Virus record (IMG/VR): IMGVR_UViG_3300037558_003022
Location: 1-35,081 of that record
Length of the DNA: 35,081 bases
Strand: one strand, 5' to 3'
Origin: a virus
The position numbers and the translations under genes are program-made. The notes beneath the pieces were generated by a model. That model was not told where the DNA came from. It saw only the letters and a list, made by a program, of their open reading frames with translations, and searched no databases. This document shows, in pieces, positions 16,229 to 24,149 of the stretch (position 1 is the stretch's first letter; each line of letters starts with the position of its first letter).

Positions 16229-17799
16229 CACGCGCTCTCGTTGGTGATGTCGCTCCGCCCGGCGGCGTGTGCGGCCGCAAGCCCGCCCGCGATCACGTCG
16301 GCCAGTCCGGCGCTTTCGATGTCACCGAACGCGCCTGACAGCATTTCGCGAAATTCGTGCAGGTCGCGTGCGCGCTCCAGCATGGTCTCGATCGTGCCCG
16401 CCATTTCCTGAATATGGGTATCGCCTTCTCCGGCCAGTTGCAGGGCGATTTGTTCGGCCGGGTGCGTCGGGTTCTGGCGCGAATGCAGCGTCAACGCGCT
16501 CCGATCGGCACCGGGCTGCGCGGGATCGAATGCGATCTGCGCCGGTGCAGGTGCTGTCAGGATCTCGTCCCGTTCGCCCGGATCGCTCAGGCCGAACTTG
16601 CCGCGGATCTCGGTGGCGCTGACGCGCAGGCCCAGCGGTACCATCTCCTTCAGGCTTTCGGACAGCAGCTTCAGGTCTTCCTGTTCCGGCCGCGTGATCG
16701 TAACCTTGGGATAGGCATTACTTGGCCCGAACTCGAGATCGCACCACGGCCGCACCAGATCGCGATTGAGTACGGCCGATGCCGCCTTGCCATCCGCTTT
16801 CTCGATGTCTTCGCGCACGTCGTTGTGAGCGTTCGCCTGCCCCGATCCCAAGCCTCCGGCCTGCGCATCGGTGGTGTTGGTCTGGCCCAGAACGGCTTTC
16901 GACACCTGCCGGTCCAGCCAGTCGGCCCGTTTTTCGTAGAGGGCGGAACCAGCGGTCACATTGCTGGCTTCGACGAAATCGATATCCATCCCTTCCGGAA
17001 TGATCGCCGCGCAATCGCCCGCGATGTTCGCAACCGCGCGGTACAGCGTGTCGCGATCGTCCTGGCTGGCCCCGGCATGGTATTTGCCCACGCGGATCGG
17101 CTGCCCGTAGGTCTGGGTGAAGATCGCCCAGTCGCGCTGGGTGTAGGCCTTGAACATCCAGCTCCAGGCCGCCAGACGCGCCAGGCCCGATCGGATCTGC
17201 AAACCGCTCTTCGCCTTGATCTGCATGCGGATGAACTTGAATGCCGGCAGCGGCGTATCCTTGCCCCTGCCATCCTCGCCGCCGCGTAGCAGCGGGGTAC
17301 GCCCGTCACGATCATATCTGAAGAACCGCGGATCGCACCATTCGAGGCGCGCGGGCAGGTACTGGCCTTCGCTCACATCCCAGATGATTTCGGTGAAGGA
17401 AATGCCCTTGCCGATCGCATCGAGGATATCGAACATTTCATCCGCCAGCTCGTCGCGCTTCAGCCATTCGCTGACCATGTCGGCGCGCCGCTGGTCTTCC
17501 GCGCTGTCCGATGCCGGTTCCACCGTGATGTCCAGCTGGCTGACGGCGCGCTTGCGCGTGCCCAGGACGCCCACGTAATGCAGGTCGCGTTCCTCGATCT
17601 GTTCGGCGAGTTCGAAATAGCTCAGCGGTTCGCCCTCGTCGGCTTCGCGCAGGATAGTGGCCAATCGGCGGGGGTTCAGTCCGTCGGCCGGATACCCCGC
17701 GATCGGTTGCCGCACTCCTGCCAGCGTGGGTCCCGCCACTTCGCGCGTCAGCACGGCCTTACGCAGCGGATTTCCCCATTGATCGACCAGCGCCGTCAT
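16228..17799 (-). CDS. DUF935 portal protein (Mu gp29-like)
   Basis: Protein of 523 residues, the usual length for the DUF935 portal family. Recognisable segments are EPLSYFELAEQIEERD, the GKGISFTEIIW strand, RWEE-like Trp-rich middle, and the long helix after KAVLGQTNTTDAQAGG. Twelve copies should form the ring through which DNA enters and leaves, contacting terminase and MuF. The last 90 residues are helical and acidic. It follows the large terminase after 127 bases and overlaps the MuF start by TGATG. The ribosome site (AAGGGAA) is weak. Confidence 0.92.
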   Translation of the reverse strand: MTALVDQWGNPLRKAVLTREVAGPTLAGVRQPIAGYPADGLNPRRLATILREADEGEPLSYFELAEQIEERDLHYVGVLGTRKRAVSQLDITVEPASDSAEDQRRADMVSEWLKRDELADEMFDILDAIGKGISFTEIIWDVSEGQYLPARLEWCDPRFFRYDRDGRTPLLRGGEDGRGKDTPLPAFKFIRMQIKAKSGLQIRSGLARLAAWSWMFKAYTQRDWAIFTQTYGQPIRVGKYHAGASQDDRDTLYRAVANIAGDCAAIIPEGMDIDFVEASNVTAGSALYEKRADWLDRQVSKAVLGQTNTTDAQAGGLGSGQANAHNDVREDIEKADGKAASAVLNRDLVRPWCDLEFGPSNAYPKVTITRPEQEDLKLLSESLKEMVPLGLRVSATEIRGKFGLSDPGERDEILTAPAPAQIAFDPAQPGADRSALTLHSRQNPTHPAEQIALQLAGEGDTHIQEMAGTIETMLERARDLHEFREMLSGAFGDIESAGLADVIAGGLAAAHAAGRSDITNESA

Positions 17800-17844
17800 T
17801 TTCGGTTGTTCCCTTGGATTGAAATGCCCCCTAGCGGCAATTTT

Positions 17845-17913
17845 AAAGGCCCTGAGAAGGCGGGTGCGGAAAATTTGGCTGTCACGGGGCCTTGGATGGC
17901 CTCAGCGGCCTTT
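17845..17913. repeat. Inverted repeat between terminase and portal genes
   Basis: Arms AAAGGCCCTGAG (17845-17856) and CTCAGCGGCCTTT (17901-17913) pair with a single bulged base across 44 bases. The repeat lies 13 bases after the terminase stop in a 127-base gap and is followed by AAAATT on the transcribed strand. It could be a weak terminator, an RNA-stability hairpin or a protein site. Nothing else is recognised in the gap. Confidence 0.4.
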
Positions 17914-17926
17914 CTCGCGCAAATTC

Positions 17927-19621
17927 TCATATGGCACCCATTCCGCGACCGGCGCCCAGTGGCGGGCGCCACCAGTTGCGGCTTTCGCCATCATCGTCAT
18001 CATCGGCGCCGTGGCCCGTGCCAGTCCCCGCTCTGATCGGGCGATAGGCATAATCGGGAATGGTTTCGTTCATCGTTGCAGCGTGGAAGTTCCACAGCGC
18101 GATCGCGCCGTCGCCGTGGCGCTTGCCGCCATCGGTACCCTTTGTGCGGATATCGGTCGGCATCTTGGCCACGCCGCCGATCGTCTGCAGCTGGCGCAGG
18201 TCGCCGCGGATATCGGCATCGGCCGGGATCAGGATCGTCCCGTCCTCGAACGCCGCGCGGAACCGCGGGCCGGTTTCGCGCCGCCAGGCATCGGACGGCA
18301 TCAGCTCTACGATGCGTTCGGGCCCGTATCGCTGGGCGGCTTCCTGCGCCAGCGCCATGCCGTTGCCGTTCGCATCCAATATGCCGCCGCCGAAGCGGTT
18401 CAGATCCATCACCAGGTCCACCGCCCAGAACAGCGCCTGCTTCTGCTGATCGTATGGGCACTGCGCCATTTCGATGATCAGCGGCACGTGCCGCTTCAAC
18501 TGCTGGTCGGTAAAGCCAAGCGCCAGACAGGTGCGATCCTGCCGCATGGCGAAGTCTTCGCCCAGGAACCAGGTGAAGCCCTGGCCGGCATATGCCTTCA
18601 GCACCGGGCGCACCTGTTCTTCTAGCCACATCAGCATCTCGGCCTTGCGGGTGCGTTCGGGCCAATGAACGAATTCGCCCAGTTGCGCGTGCCTGGGTGG
18701 TGGGCTCCAGCGGCGCAGTTGATAGCGATCGGTGCTGCAGGCTTCGATCCAGGCCAGCGGCAACAGAACGCCTTCGCCTTCGCGGGCAATAGCGTCCAGC
18801 TCTTCGCGCATTGCTTCCACCCGGCTGCCATAGGCGCGGCGGATCTTGCGGTACCACTCGGCTTTGCCTTCCGGGCTCGGCTCCCAACCGCGCATCAGGC
18901 ACACCCGCTCGTACAGCCCGTTCTCCACCGCATCGTCGAATGTGATGGTGTGGATCGAATAATCGTACTGACCGGCGCGGGTTTCCTTGATCAGCTCGTT
19001 GAACGGGTTGAGGTTGCCATTGTGGGTGGAAATGATCCGGATCACGCCACCCCAGATCAGCAGCGCGTTACAGGCATCGATCACTGCGGCCACATTGCGG
19101 TGGAACGCGGCTTCGTCGATGATCACGCGGCCCTGCAAGCCGCGGATATTGGCCGGGTTGCTCGACAGTGCGACGATCGCGAAGCCCGATGCAAAGCGAA
19201 TGCGATAGGCGGCGATCTGTTTGCTCGATCCGTCCGGCTGCACGTCGTCGAACAGGAATTCGTCGATCGTCAGCAATTCCTTCGCCACGTGCTTTGCAAA
19301 GCCTGCGCAGGTGCTGATGAACTCCAGCCCTTTGTCCTTCGTATCGCCGATGTAATAGGTCGAATCCCCGCCCGCGCTTTTCGCGGCGGCCGCGATCATC
19401 GTGCTATCCAGCGCCTCGGCAAAGGTGACCCCGGTACGGCGGCCCTTCTCGGCCAGCTTCAGCGGCGATGTGTCCTCGATCCACGCCTTCTGGTGCGCCA
19501 TCAGGATGCCATCGGCCAGCGGGTCCAGATCGGCGGGTGGCACCGTGCCCGGCACCCAGTCGTCGATCGGCGATCGCGGCGGTGCCTGGTCGGCCGTGGG
19601 GAGGGTGTCGGCCTCGATCAC
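17927..19621 (-). CDS. Terminase large subunit (Mu gp28-like)
   Basis: Protein of 564 residues. The ATPase has a variant P-loop (KGRRTGVTF, 59-67), Walker B VIIDEAAF (166-173) and a coupling motif STHNG (198-202). The RNase H-type nuclease half shows acidic residues in GEDFAM (Asp356), LDANGNG (Asp417) and RHGDGAIAL (Asp504). It packages DNA from the transposed phage genome by headful cutting, as in Mu. The C-terminus has an acidic run, then a Gly/Trp/Pro-rich end. The start is a GTG in a GTGA overlap with the small terminase stop, so the two are translationally coupled. Confidence 0.95.
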   Translation of the reverse strand: MIEADTLPTADQAPPRSPIDDWVPGTVPPADLDPLADGILMAHQKAWIEDTSPLKLAEKGRRTGVTFAEALDSTMIAAAAKSAGGDSTYYIGDTKDKGLEFISTCAGFAKHVAKELLTIDEFLFDDVQPDGSSKQIAAYRIRFASGFAIVALSSNPANIRGLQGRVIIDEAAFHRNVAAVIDACNALLIWGGVIRIISTHNGNLNPFNELIKETRAGQYDYSIHTITFDDAVENGLYERVCLMRGWEPSPEGKAEWYRKIRRAYGSRVEAMREELDAIAREGEGVLLPLAWIEACSTDRYQLRRWSPPPRHAQLGEFVHWPERTRKAEMLMWLEEQVRPVLKAYAGQGFTWFLGEDFAMRQDRTCLALGFTDQQLKRHVPLIIEMAQCPYDQQKQALFWAVDLVMDLNRFGGGILDANGNGMALAQEAAQRYGPERIVELMPSDAWRRETGPRFRAAFEDGTILIPADADIRGDLRQLQTIGGVAKMPTDIRTKGTDGGKRHGDGAIALWNFHAATMNETIPDYAYRPIRAGTGTGHGADDDDDGESRNWWRPPLGAGRGMGAI

Positions 19622-20190
19622 GACTTAACGCCCAGGAACTCGCGCCGCATCTGCGCGATCGCATCGGCTGACAGGCCAGCTTCGCGTACCACCTGTTCCG
19701 CCCGATCGGCGGCGGCCTCGACCTGTTCGGATACGCGCCGCTCCAACTGCTTGCGATATTCGTCCGATTTCGACTGCGCGCCCACCGCCGATTGCAGCGA
19801 TCGGGAAAGCTCCATGATTTCCTTCGTGCTCAGCTCGCCGCCTTCCAGCGCCTGGTAGGCGGCGGTCTTGATCATCTCGGCCACCATCACGGTCACTTCG
19901 TCGGGGCCTTCGGGCCCCAGCGTCTCGACCAGCTCGGCCGACATACGGCGTACAGCGTCCAGCTGGCGGAACTGGCGGGCCTTGCGGATAGAATACCGGC
20001 CGAAGGCGCTCTTGCTGATCGGGTCGATACCCTTGTCCGCAAGGCGCAGGTTGAACTCTTCCAGGATCGTGGTCTGCGGCAGCTTGTTTTCGCGCAGCTG
20101 CTCCAGCGCCCACACGATATCTTCCTCTGCCTCTTCGGGCAGCATGTCGATCGACGACAGATGCCCGCGGCCGCGTGCCTCGCGCTTCAT
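19618..20190 (-). CDS. DUF3486 protein, small terminase subunit (Mu gp27-like)
   Basis: Protein of 190 residues, start at the ATG in an ATGA overlap with the small membrane gene. The N-terminus (basic, then SSIDMLPEE) and the helix-turn-helix-like stretch with FGRYSIRKARQF are typical of DUF3486. The C-terminal half is coiled coil. Family members are paired with the Mu-type large terminase and are taken to be the DNA-recognition subunit. The stop is fused to the terminase GTG. Confidence 0.88.
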   Translation of the reverse strand: MKREARGRGHLSSIDMLPEEAEEDIVWALEQLRENKLPQTTILEEFNLRLADKGIDPISKSAFGRYSIRKARQFRQLDAVRRMSAELVETLGPEGPDEVTVMVAEMIKTAAYQALEGGELSTKEIMELSRSLQSAVGAQSKSDEYRKQLERRVSEQVEAAADRAEQVVREAGLSADAIAQMRREFLGVKS

Positions 20191-20405
20191 GCGCCCCTCC
20201 GCCGCTTGCGCCGCCGCCAGGCCAGCTCGATCGCATCGGTGCTCAGGAAGATGACGGCCAGCACCAGCAGCGCAGGCCAGATCGCCGCGACGGCCAGTGC
20301 CACCCACTTGCGAAGATGCAGCTTCACGTTCAGCAGATCCATCGCGAGGAGGTAAACCACCCCCGCGCCGATCAGATATCCGATACCCACGATGACCGCG
20401 CCCAT
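20187..20405 (-). CDS. Small membrane protein, possible holin
   Basis: Protein of 72 residues with two predicted membrane helices (about 3-21 and 33-55), a short loop between, and a strongly basic tail (WRRRKRRRGA). This form is common in class II holins, but no family is recognised. It starts 1 base after the winged-helix gene and overlaps the small terminase start. It is one of two holin candidates here; the four-helix protein at 21331-21786 is the other. Confidence 0.6.
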   Translation of the reverse strand: MGAVIVGIGYLIGAGVVYLLAMDLLNVKLHLRKWVALAVAAIWPALLVLAVIFLSTDAIELAWRRRKRRRGA

Positions 20406-20406
20406 A

Positions 20407-20715
20407 TCACTCGGCCTCCGCCGGGCGGGTCACACCTTCGATCACGCCGCGTTCGTCCAAATGGTCGCGCCCGCAGCGCGCGATCCGGGCGATCGGCATC
20501 TCGCCGGCCATTTGGATCTCGATCGCACCCAGCGTTTCCAGCTTGCGCAGCTGGGTGAAAACCCAGTCGCGATCGCGCCTGATGCCGTACACATCCAGCG
20601 CGCGCTGCAGCGGCAGAATGGATAGCCGGCCGTCAGTCTGCTCCGCCAGTTCACGCAGGATCTGCAGCCGCGCATCGGCAGCAAGCCGCTCCTTCAGGTC
20701 CAGCCCGACATTCAT
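20407..20715 (-). CDS. Winged-helix small protein (VpaChn25_0724-like)
   Basis: Protein of 102 residues. ARLQILRELAEQ, then an alternating helical core, VFTQLRKLETLGAIEI as the likely recognition helix and wing, and a C-terminal GVIEGVTRPAE segment agree with the small phage protein family found in Mu-like phages between the lysis genes and the terminase. A DNA-binding fold like ArsR regulators is likely. Its target is unknown; it could modulate late transcription. It starts in an ATGA overlap. Confidence 0.7.
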   Translation of the reverse strand: MNVGLDLKERLAADARLQILRELAEQTDGRLSILPLQRALDVYGIRRDRDWVFTQLRKLETLGAIEIQMAGEMPIARIARCGRDHLDERGVIEGVTRPAEAE

Positions 20716-21338
20716 TTATCCAGTCCTTTCGGGATCAGCACATCGTAAAGCCGGTCGATCTGTCGGCCGATGATCTTGAGGTCGGAGACCGCAGCGCTCA
20801 CCTCGCGCGCCATGCCGTCCTGCTTCTCGCGAATGCCGGGCAGCTGCGTCACGATATTGTCGATCGCGCGGCGATTGCCTTCGACCTGCTCACGCAACGC
20901 CGGCAGCGTAGCCAGCTTCTCGGCCACATCGTCGCGATGCTCTTTCAGTTCTGCCGATAGCGATCGCAGGCTGCGTGACAGGGCTTCGATCGCCTGGTTG
21001 CTCAGCGCGCGGTCGCGGCGCATGGCCTGCAGTTCCTCGTCCACCTTCAGCAGCGCGCCGGCGAACTGCTCGGTCTTTTCCTCCTGGGCGCGCAGCTCGG
21101 CCTCGATCCGCCTTAGGTCTTCGGCTGATGCACTGTTCGCTTGCAACTGGCTGATCTGCTCGCCGAAGCTCGACAGCTTGCTCCCAAGCGCCTTCATCTC
21201 ATGGCCGAAATTGTTGACCTTGTGCTGTACCGCTCCGGTGCCCACCGGATTGGCCGCGCCGCCGCGCCAGATCACGTAGCCGATTCCGGCAAGGATGATG
21301 GCGATGATCGCCAGCTCCAGCAGTTTGCCGCTATCCAT
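20712..21338 (-). CDS. DUF2730-like membrane-anchored coiled-coil protein
   Basis: Protein of 208 residues. Residues 8-25 form one membrane helix; the remainder is a long charged coiled coil (about 40-190). Mu-like phages carry a DUF2730 protein of this form (Mu gp25 slot) next to the lysis genes, but its role is not known. The long helical region could span part of the periplasm or bind cell-envelope partners. The start overlaps the upstream stop by 8 bases; the stop overlaps the next start by ATGA. Confidence 0.7.
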   Translation of the reverse strand: MDSGKLLELAIIAIILAGIGYVIWRGGAANPVGTGAVQHKVNNFGHEMKALGSKLSSFGEQISQLQANSASAEDLRRIEAELRAQEEKTEQFAGALLKVDEELQAMRRDRALSNQAIEALSRSLRSLSAELKEHRDDVAEKLATLPALREQVEGNRRAIDNIVTQLPGIREKQDGMAREVSAAVSDLKIIGRQIDRLYDVLIPKGLDK

Positions 21339-21786
21339 TGTCCGCGTCCCCGTCCTTCGATGTCTTGAATAGTTTGCCGAAGGCGCCGCGCGCGGCTTCG
21401 AACCCTGCCGTCACTGTTTCCTTCACCTGACCGCCCAGCAGCTCGATCAGGGAATATCCCGAAAATCCCAGTCCGATCGAAAGCACGAAGGCGAACAGCC
21501 AGCCTGGACGCGCCTCGAGGATCCACAGCTGCACCGCCACCACCATCAGCAGACTGACCACCAGGAACCGGGGCGTTCCCAGCGATCGTTCCTTGGGAAG
21601 TGCCAGAAACCGTGCGCAGAGCACGCCCAAAAGGCCCAGCGCTGCGGTGATGACGGGCACCTCGATACCGCCGATCACCAACACGGTTTCGGCCTGGGGC
21701 GCTGCCTTATCCAGCGGCACACTCGCCATCGCAGCCAGCACCCAGCTGACAGCGAATTTGTGGAAGGCCACGGGCCCCTCGATCAT
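21331..21786 (-). CDS. Multi-pass membrane protein, candidate holin
   Basis: Protein of 151 residues with about four hydrophobic helices (near 8-22, 33-60, 72-90 and 95-112) and an amphipathic, basic C-terminal tail. It lies in the lysis cassette just after the spanins and a zinc-finger gene. Since the lysin lacks a signal sequence, a holin is needed, and this is the best candidate by size and position. No sequence family was recognised. It starts in an ATGA overlap. Confidence 0.55.
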   Translation of the reverse strand: MIEGPVAFHKFAVSWVLAAMASVPLDKAAPQAETVLVIGGIEVPVITAALGLLGVLCARFLALPKERSLGTPRFLVVSLLMVVAVQLWILEARPGWLFAFVLSIGLGFSGYSLIELLGGQVKETVTAGFEAARGAFGKLFKTSKDGDADNG

Positions 21787-21998
21787 CGCATACGCCTTTC
21801 CAGCTTGGCCTGGCAGTCGATGCAGCGGGTCGCGCTGGGCAAGGCCGCCCGGCGCGCAGCCGGTATTTCCTCGCCGCAGTCCTGGCAGAACTCATCACCC
21901 TCCAGGGCCAGCTTCGCCTTCATGCGCTCGATCTCGCGTTCGCGCTCTGCCTCGGCAAAAGCACCGCTGCTTTCGATAGCCCGTTCGCCCAGTTCCAT
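21783..21998 (-). CDS. TraR/DksA-type zinc-finger protein
   Basis: Protein of 71 residues from the ATG in a TGATG overlap with the Rz-like stop; a GTG one codon upstream is possible. A coiled N-terminal helix is followed by a CxxC-N17-CxxC zinc finger (FCQDCGEE and RCIDC). TraR-like phage proteins bind RNA polymerase through the secondary channel and can replace DksA with ppGpp. Here it probably shifts host transcription during late growth. The acidic residues at the tip of the helix expected in DksA are not clearly placed. Confidence 0.85.
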   Translation of the reverse strand: MELGERAIESSGAFAEAEREREIERMKAKLALEGDEFCQDCGEEIPAARRAALPSATRCIDCQAKLERRMR

Positions 21999-22666
21999 CA
22001 CTGCGCTCCCTGGGCGTTCGGATCGCCTGAATTGGGATCGACTGCGTTCTGCTTCAGCAGCCAGTCGATCAGGGCGTTCAGCTGGATCGCTTGTTCGGTG
22101 GCGATCACATCCCGGTCTAATTGTTCGGCGGGATCTCGATCGAAGGCGAAAGGAAGTCCATTATCACCGGCCGCTTCAGCAGGTCCGCTGCCGGCAGCGG
22201 AAAGGCGGGGCATTGCGATACTTGTGCCCGCACCGGCAACACCGGTTCCGGATTGTAGCTGTTCGCGCAAGCGCTCAGCACGGGCATGCAGGCCAGCAAG
22301 CTGGCGGCGATAATCTGCTTCCACCGCATCGGTGATCTCCTGTTGTTCGCCCCTCACGCGGTCCAGGCGCTTTTGCTCGAGGCGCGCGGCCTCGGCTTGG
22401 GCGGCCCGGTAGTCGATCTTGGTCTGTTGGTGCGCCACGCGTTCGTCGTTGCGCTCCTGCCGCGCCGTATCGCGCTCGAAAGTGCGATCGGCGATGCGAT
22501 CGCGCAGGGCAGGCTCGATCCAGATCAGCTGGACGGCGCAGATCGCTCCCAACATGGTGATAGCTGCATGGCGCCAGTCGCTGGTCACCCACTCGAACAA
22601 TGCGCGCAAAACGCGCGCGACCATTCGGCCAAGGCCAATCGCCCAGCTCAGCAACGTCCCGATCAT
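21998..22666 (-). CDS. i-spanin (Rz-like)
   Basis: Protein of 222 residues, starting in an ATGA overlap with the lysin stop. An N-terminal membrane helix (about 33-52) is followed by a long charged coiled coil (about 60-140), the usual inner-membrane spanin form. A complete Rz1-like lipoprotein gene lies inside it in another frame, which is strong support. The protein should join with Rz1 across the periplasm to fuse the membranes at lysis. The tail after residue 140 is low-complexity and encodes the nested gene in parallel. Confidence 0.85.
   Translation of the reverse strand: MIGTLLSWAIGLGRMVARVLRALFEWVTSDWRHAAITMLGAICAVQLIWIEPALRDRIADRTFERDTARQERNDERVAHQQTKIDYRAAQAEAARLEQKRLDRVRGEQQEITDAVEADYRRQLAGLHARAERLREQLQSGTGVAGAGTSIAMPRLSAAGSGPAEAAGDNGLPFAFDRDPAEQLDRDVIATEQAIQLNALIDWLLKQNAVDPNSGDPNAQGAQ
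22117..22329 (-). CDS. o-spanin lipoprotein (Rz1-like), nested in the Rz-like gene
   Basis: Protein of 70 residues wholly inside the Rz-like gene in a different frame. The start follows CAGGAGATCACCG, a strong ribosome site. A lipoprotein signal (MRWKQIIAASLLAC, lipobox LSAC with Cys21; Cys14 is a weaker option) precedes a Pro-rich mature part with PEPVLP and EIPPNN. The Pro-rich outer-membrane lipoprotein with a nested gene is the hallmark of Rz1. Confidence 0.88.
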   Translation of the reverse strand: MRWKQIIAASLLACMPVLSACANSYNPEPVLPVRAQVSQCPAFPLPAADLLKRPVIMDFLSPSIEIPPNN

Positions 22667-23304
22667 CGCCCCAGCCTTTCGGCCCGGTTCAGCCAGCCCT
22701 TCAGGAATTTCGCCTGGCTCGGATTGCGTCGCACGATCGCGTGGTAGCGATCCTTCACCGCTTCGCGGAATTCAATGACCAGCTGTGTGGCGTGGCGCTC
22801 CCACATCGAATTGAAGGCGGATAGGGTCCGATCGCCGATCTGCCCGTCTACCTTCAGCGGGATCGTGCGGTACTGCCCTGCGCGCAGCACAGCATTGATC
22901 GCCTGCTGCAGCAGCTTCTTTGCCGCATGGTTGCCCCCGTTCACTCCCTGGTCGAACAGCATCTCGCCGATCGGCTGCGGAAAGCTCTCGCACTCCAGCA
23001 CTTCCCAGAAAGATCGCTTGTACAGCGATTTCGCATCGCCCACGCTCAGACGGCGGACATCGGCCCCGTCGATATCGCCATCCATGTCCAGGTCGAAGTC
23101 GGCATAGCCATCCAGATCCTCGTCGATCTGGCCCTCGGCCTTCAGGAAGCGGAGCGAAATTCCGTATTTCGTCGCACCGCCGCGATCGACTGGATCGTCG
23201 ACGAAGCCGCCTTCGATGCCCAGAAGGTCGGCAAAGGCGTGTTCGAACCGCTCGCTGAAGGCGGTAGCCACGATCGGTTCTGGGGGTGATTTCTCGGCGT
23301 CCAT
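22663..23304 (-). CDS. GH108 N-acetylmuramidase endolysin with EF-hand-like insert
   Basis: Protein of 213 residues. IEGGFVDDPVDRGGATKYGIS (30-50) is the GH108 active-site block with Glu31 as the likely catalytic acid. Residues 61-83 hold an Asp-rich EF-hand/dockerin-like loop (DLDMDGDIDG). The C-terminus has the peptidoglycan-binding type segment after VNGGNHAAKK (DGQIGDRTL). No signal peptide, so it needs a holin. The ATG has no ribosome site and follows a 7-base-pair hairpin and the dyad shared with the protease gene. It cuts the glycan strand at lysis. Confidence 0.92.
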   Translation of the reverse strand: MDAEKSPPEPIVATAFSERFEHAFADLLGIEGGFVDDPVDRGGATKYGISLRFLKAEGQIDEDLDGYADFDLDMDGDIDGADVRRLSVGDAKSLYKRSFWEVLECESFPQPIGEMLFDQGVNGGNHAAKKLLQQAINAVLRAGQYRTIPLKVDGQIGDRTLSAFNSMWERHATQLVIEFREAVKDRYHAIVRRNPSQAKFLKGWLNRAERLGR

Positions 23305-23305
23305 G

Positions 23306-23325
23306 GCAACCGGGTGTACGGTTGC
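23306..23325 (-). promoter_or_regulatory. Hairpin directly upstream of lysin start
   Basis: GCAACCG (23306-23312) pairs with CGGTTGC (23319-23325) around a 6-base loop. It ends 1 base before the lysin ATG, which lacks a ribosome site. It could hold the start region closed, or be an activator site if the transcript starts within or after it. Confidence 0.45.
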
Positions 23326-23330
23326 AGCGC

Positions 23331-23359
23331 CGTCGATAGCATGCCCGCGGGCGCGGGCA
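23331..23359 (-). promoter_or_regulatory. Candidate late-activator site before the lysin
   Basis: Contains the dyad TGCCCGC-N4-GCGGGCA (23342-23359; the arms extend to 8 bases at 23341-23360). It is 26/29 identical to 14245-14273 and ends 26 bases before the lysin start. It lies in the short gap after the Mor/C activator gene. Placement matches the Mu late promoters Plys and PI. Confidence 0.55.
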
Positions 23360-23365
23360 TCGGCA

Positions 23366-23725
23366 TCAGATCTGGAAAGAAAGCTGGGCGCTGCCCTTTT
23401 CGGGCGGGCTATCCATGCGGTCGAACATCTTATCGACGCCGGTTTCGGTCATTCCCAGTTTCGTGGCGATCTCGCCATTGGAATCGCCATTGGCGCGGTA
23501 ATGCCTTGCGCGGATCGTCCGGGCAAGAGGCACGCGAATTTGCGCCGGCGAATAAAGCGCGGCGAGCTTTCCCGCCCGCTCTTCGCCCAGTGCTTCGGTG
23601 ATCGGGTGATCGGCCTTGATTTCGCCAGGCACATACAACCGACGCCCGCCGAACTTTTCGGCGAGGAGGATCAGGCCCTCTTCACCCAGAAGCGCGATCA
23701 GGCTGGCTGTAAGCTCTTCACTCAT
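23366..23725 (-). CDS. mor: Mor/C-family middle/late transcription activator
   Basis: Protein of 119 residues. An N-terminal dimerisation helix and the GGRRLYVP strand are followed by a helix-turn-helix GDSNGEIATKLGMTETGVDKMF (79-100), as in the Mor/C family. In Mu, Mor turns on the middle promoter and C the late promoters; only one family member is visible here, so it may do both. The start overlaps the upstream stop by ATGA. The gene is next to the lysis cassette as in Mu, and a candidate target dyad lies right after it. Confidence 0.92.
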   Translation of the reverse strand: MSEELTASLIALLGEEGLILLAEKFGGRRLYVPGEIKADHPITEALGEERAGKLAALYSPAQIRVPLARTIRARHYRANGDSNGEIATKLGMTETGVDKMFDRMDSPPEKGSAQLSFQI

Positions 23726-23973
23726 CGTTGTAGCACCGCCGCGTGCTGACCCGGATGATCGTCGGGAAGAACGGTGGTTACGGCTTCGCCGCGCACCACG
23801 AAGATAAGCCCGTCCACGCGCACCAGATAATCGTGTTCGCTCAATGCGCGGGCTGCTGAATGCGCCCGCTCGAGCGAAGCTTCGATCTGCAGCCGCATGG
23901 CTTCTACCTCGACGCCGCCCGCCCGCTCGAGAAAGCGGACCATGGCATGATCGGTTACGCGCAATCCGGTCAT
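23722..23973 (-). CDS. Small conserved phage protein
   Basis: Protein of 83 residues from the ATG in a TGATG overlap; a GTG one codon upstream is possible. The sequence has a VTDHAMVRFLERAGGVEVEAMR start, a helical middle, and a beta C-terminus (DYLVRVDGLIFVVRGEAVTTVL), a pattern I recall from small proteins common in phages. Function unknown. It overlaps mor by ATGA and may be a partner in early-to-late control. Confidence 0.68.
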   Translation of the reverse strand: MTGLRVTDHAMVRFLERAGGVEVEAMRLQIEASLERAHSAARALSEHDYLVRVDGLIFVVRGEAVTTVLPDDHPGQHAAVLQR

Positions 23974-24149
23974 CACCCGGTCACCATAATGCCAAGCAGT
24001 ACCGATACGATCCCGACCGTCGCCGCCACGATCACCGCGCGGATCGCACGCTTGCCATTCGATTTCTGCTGCCGGCCCAGTTCAGGCAAATCCAGCCAAC
24101 CGAGCGTCTCGTATTCACGCTTCAGCGGTCGTTCGTTACGGTCGAACAC
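23973..24149 (-). CDS. Small single-pass membrane protein
   Basis: Protein of 58 residues found by reading the gap. GTG start at 24149 follows GGAGAG. A polar N-terminal part is followed by one C-terminal membrane helix (about 35-56). It overlaps the upstream gene by 14 bases and the next by TGATG. No family recognised. Confidence 0.65.
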   Translation of the reverse strand: MFDRNERPLKREYETLGWLDLPELGRQQKSNGKRAIRAVIVAATVGIVSVLLGIMVTG

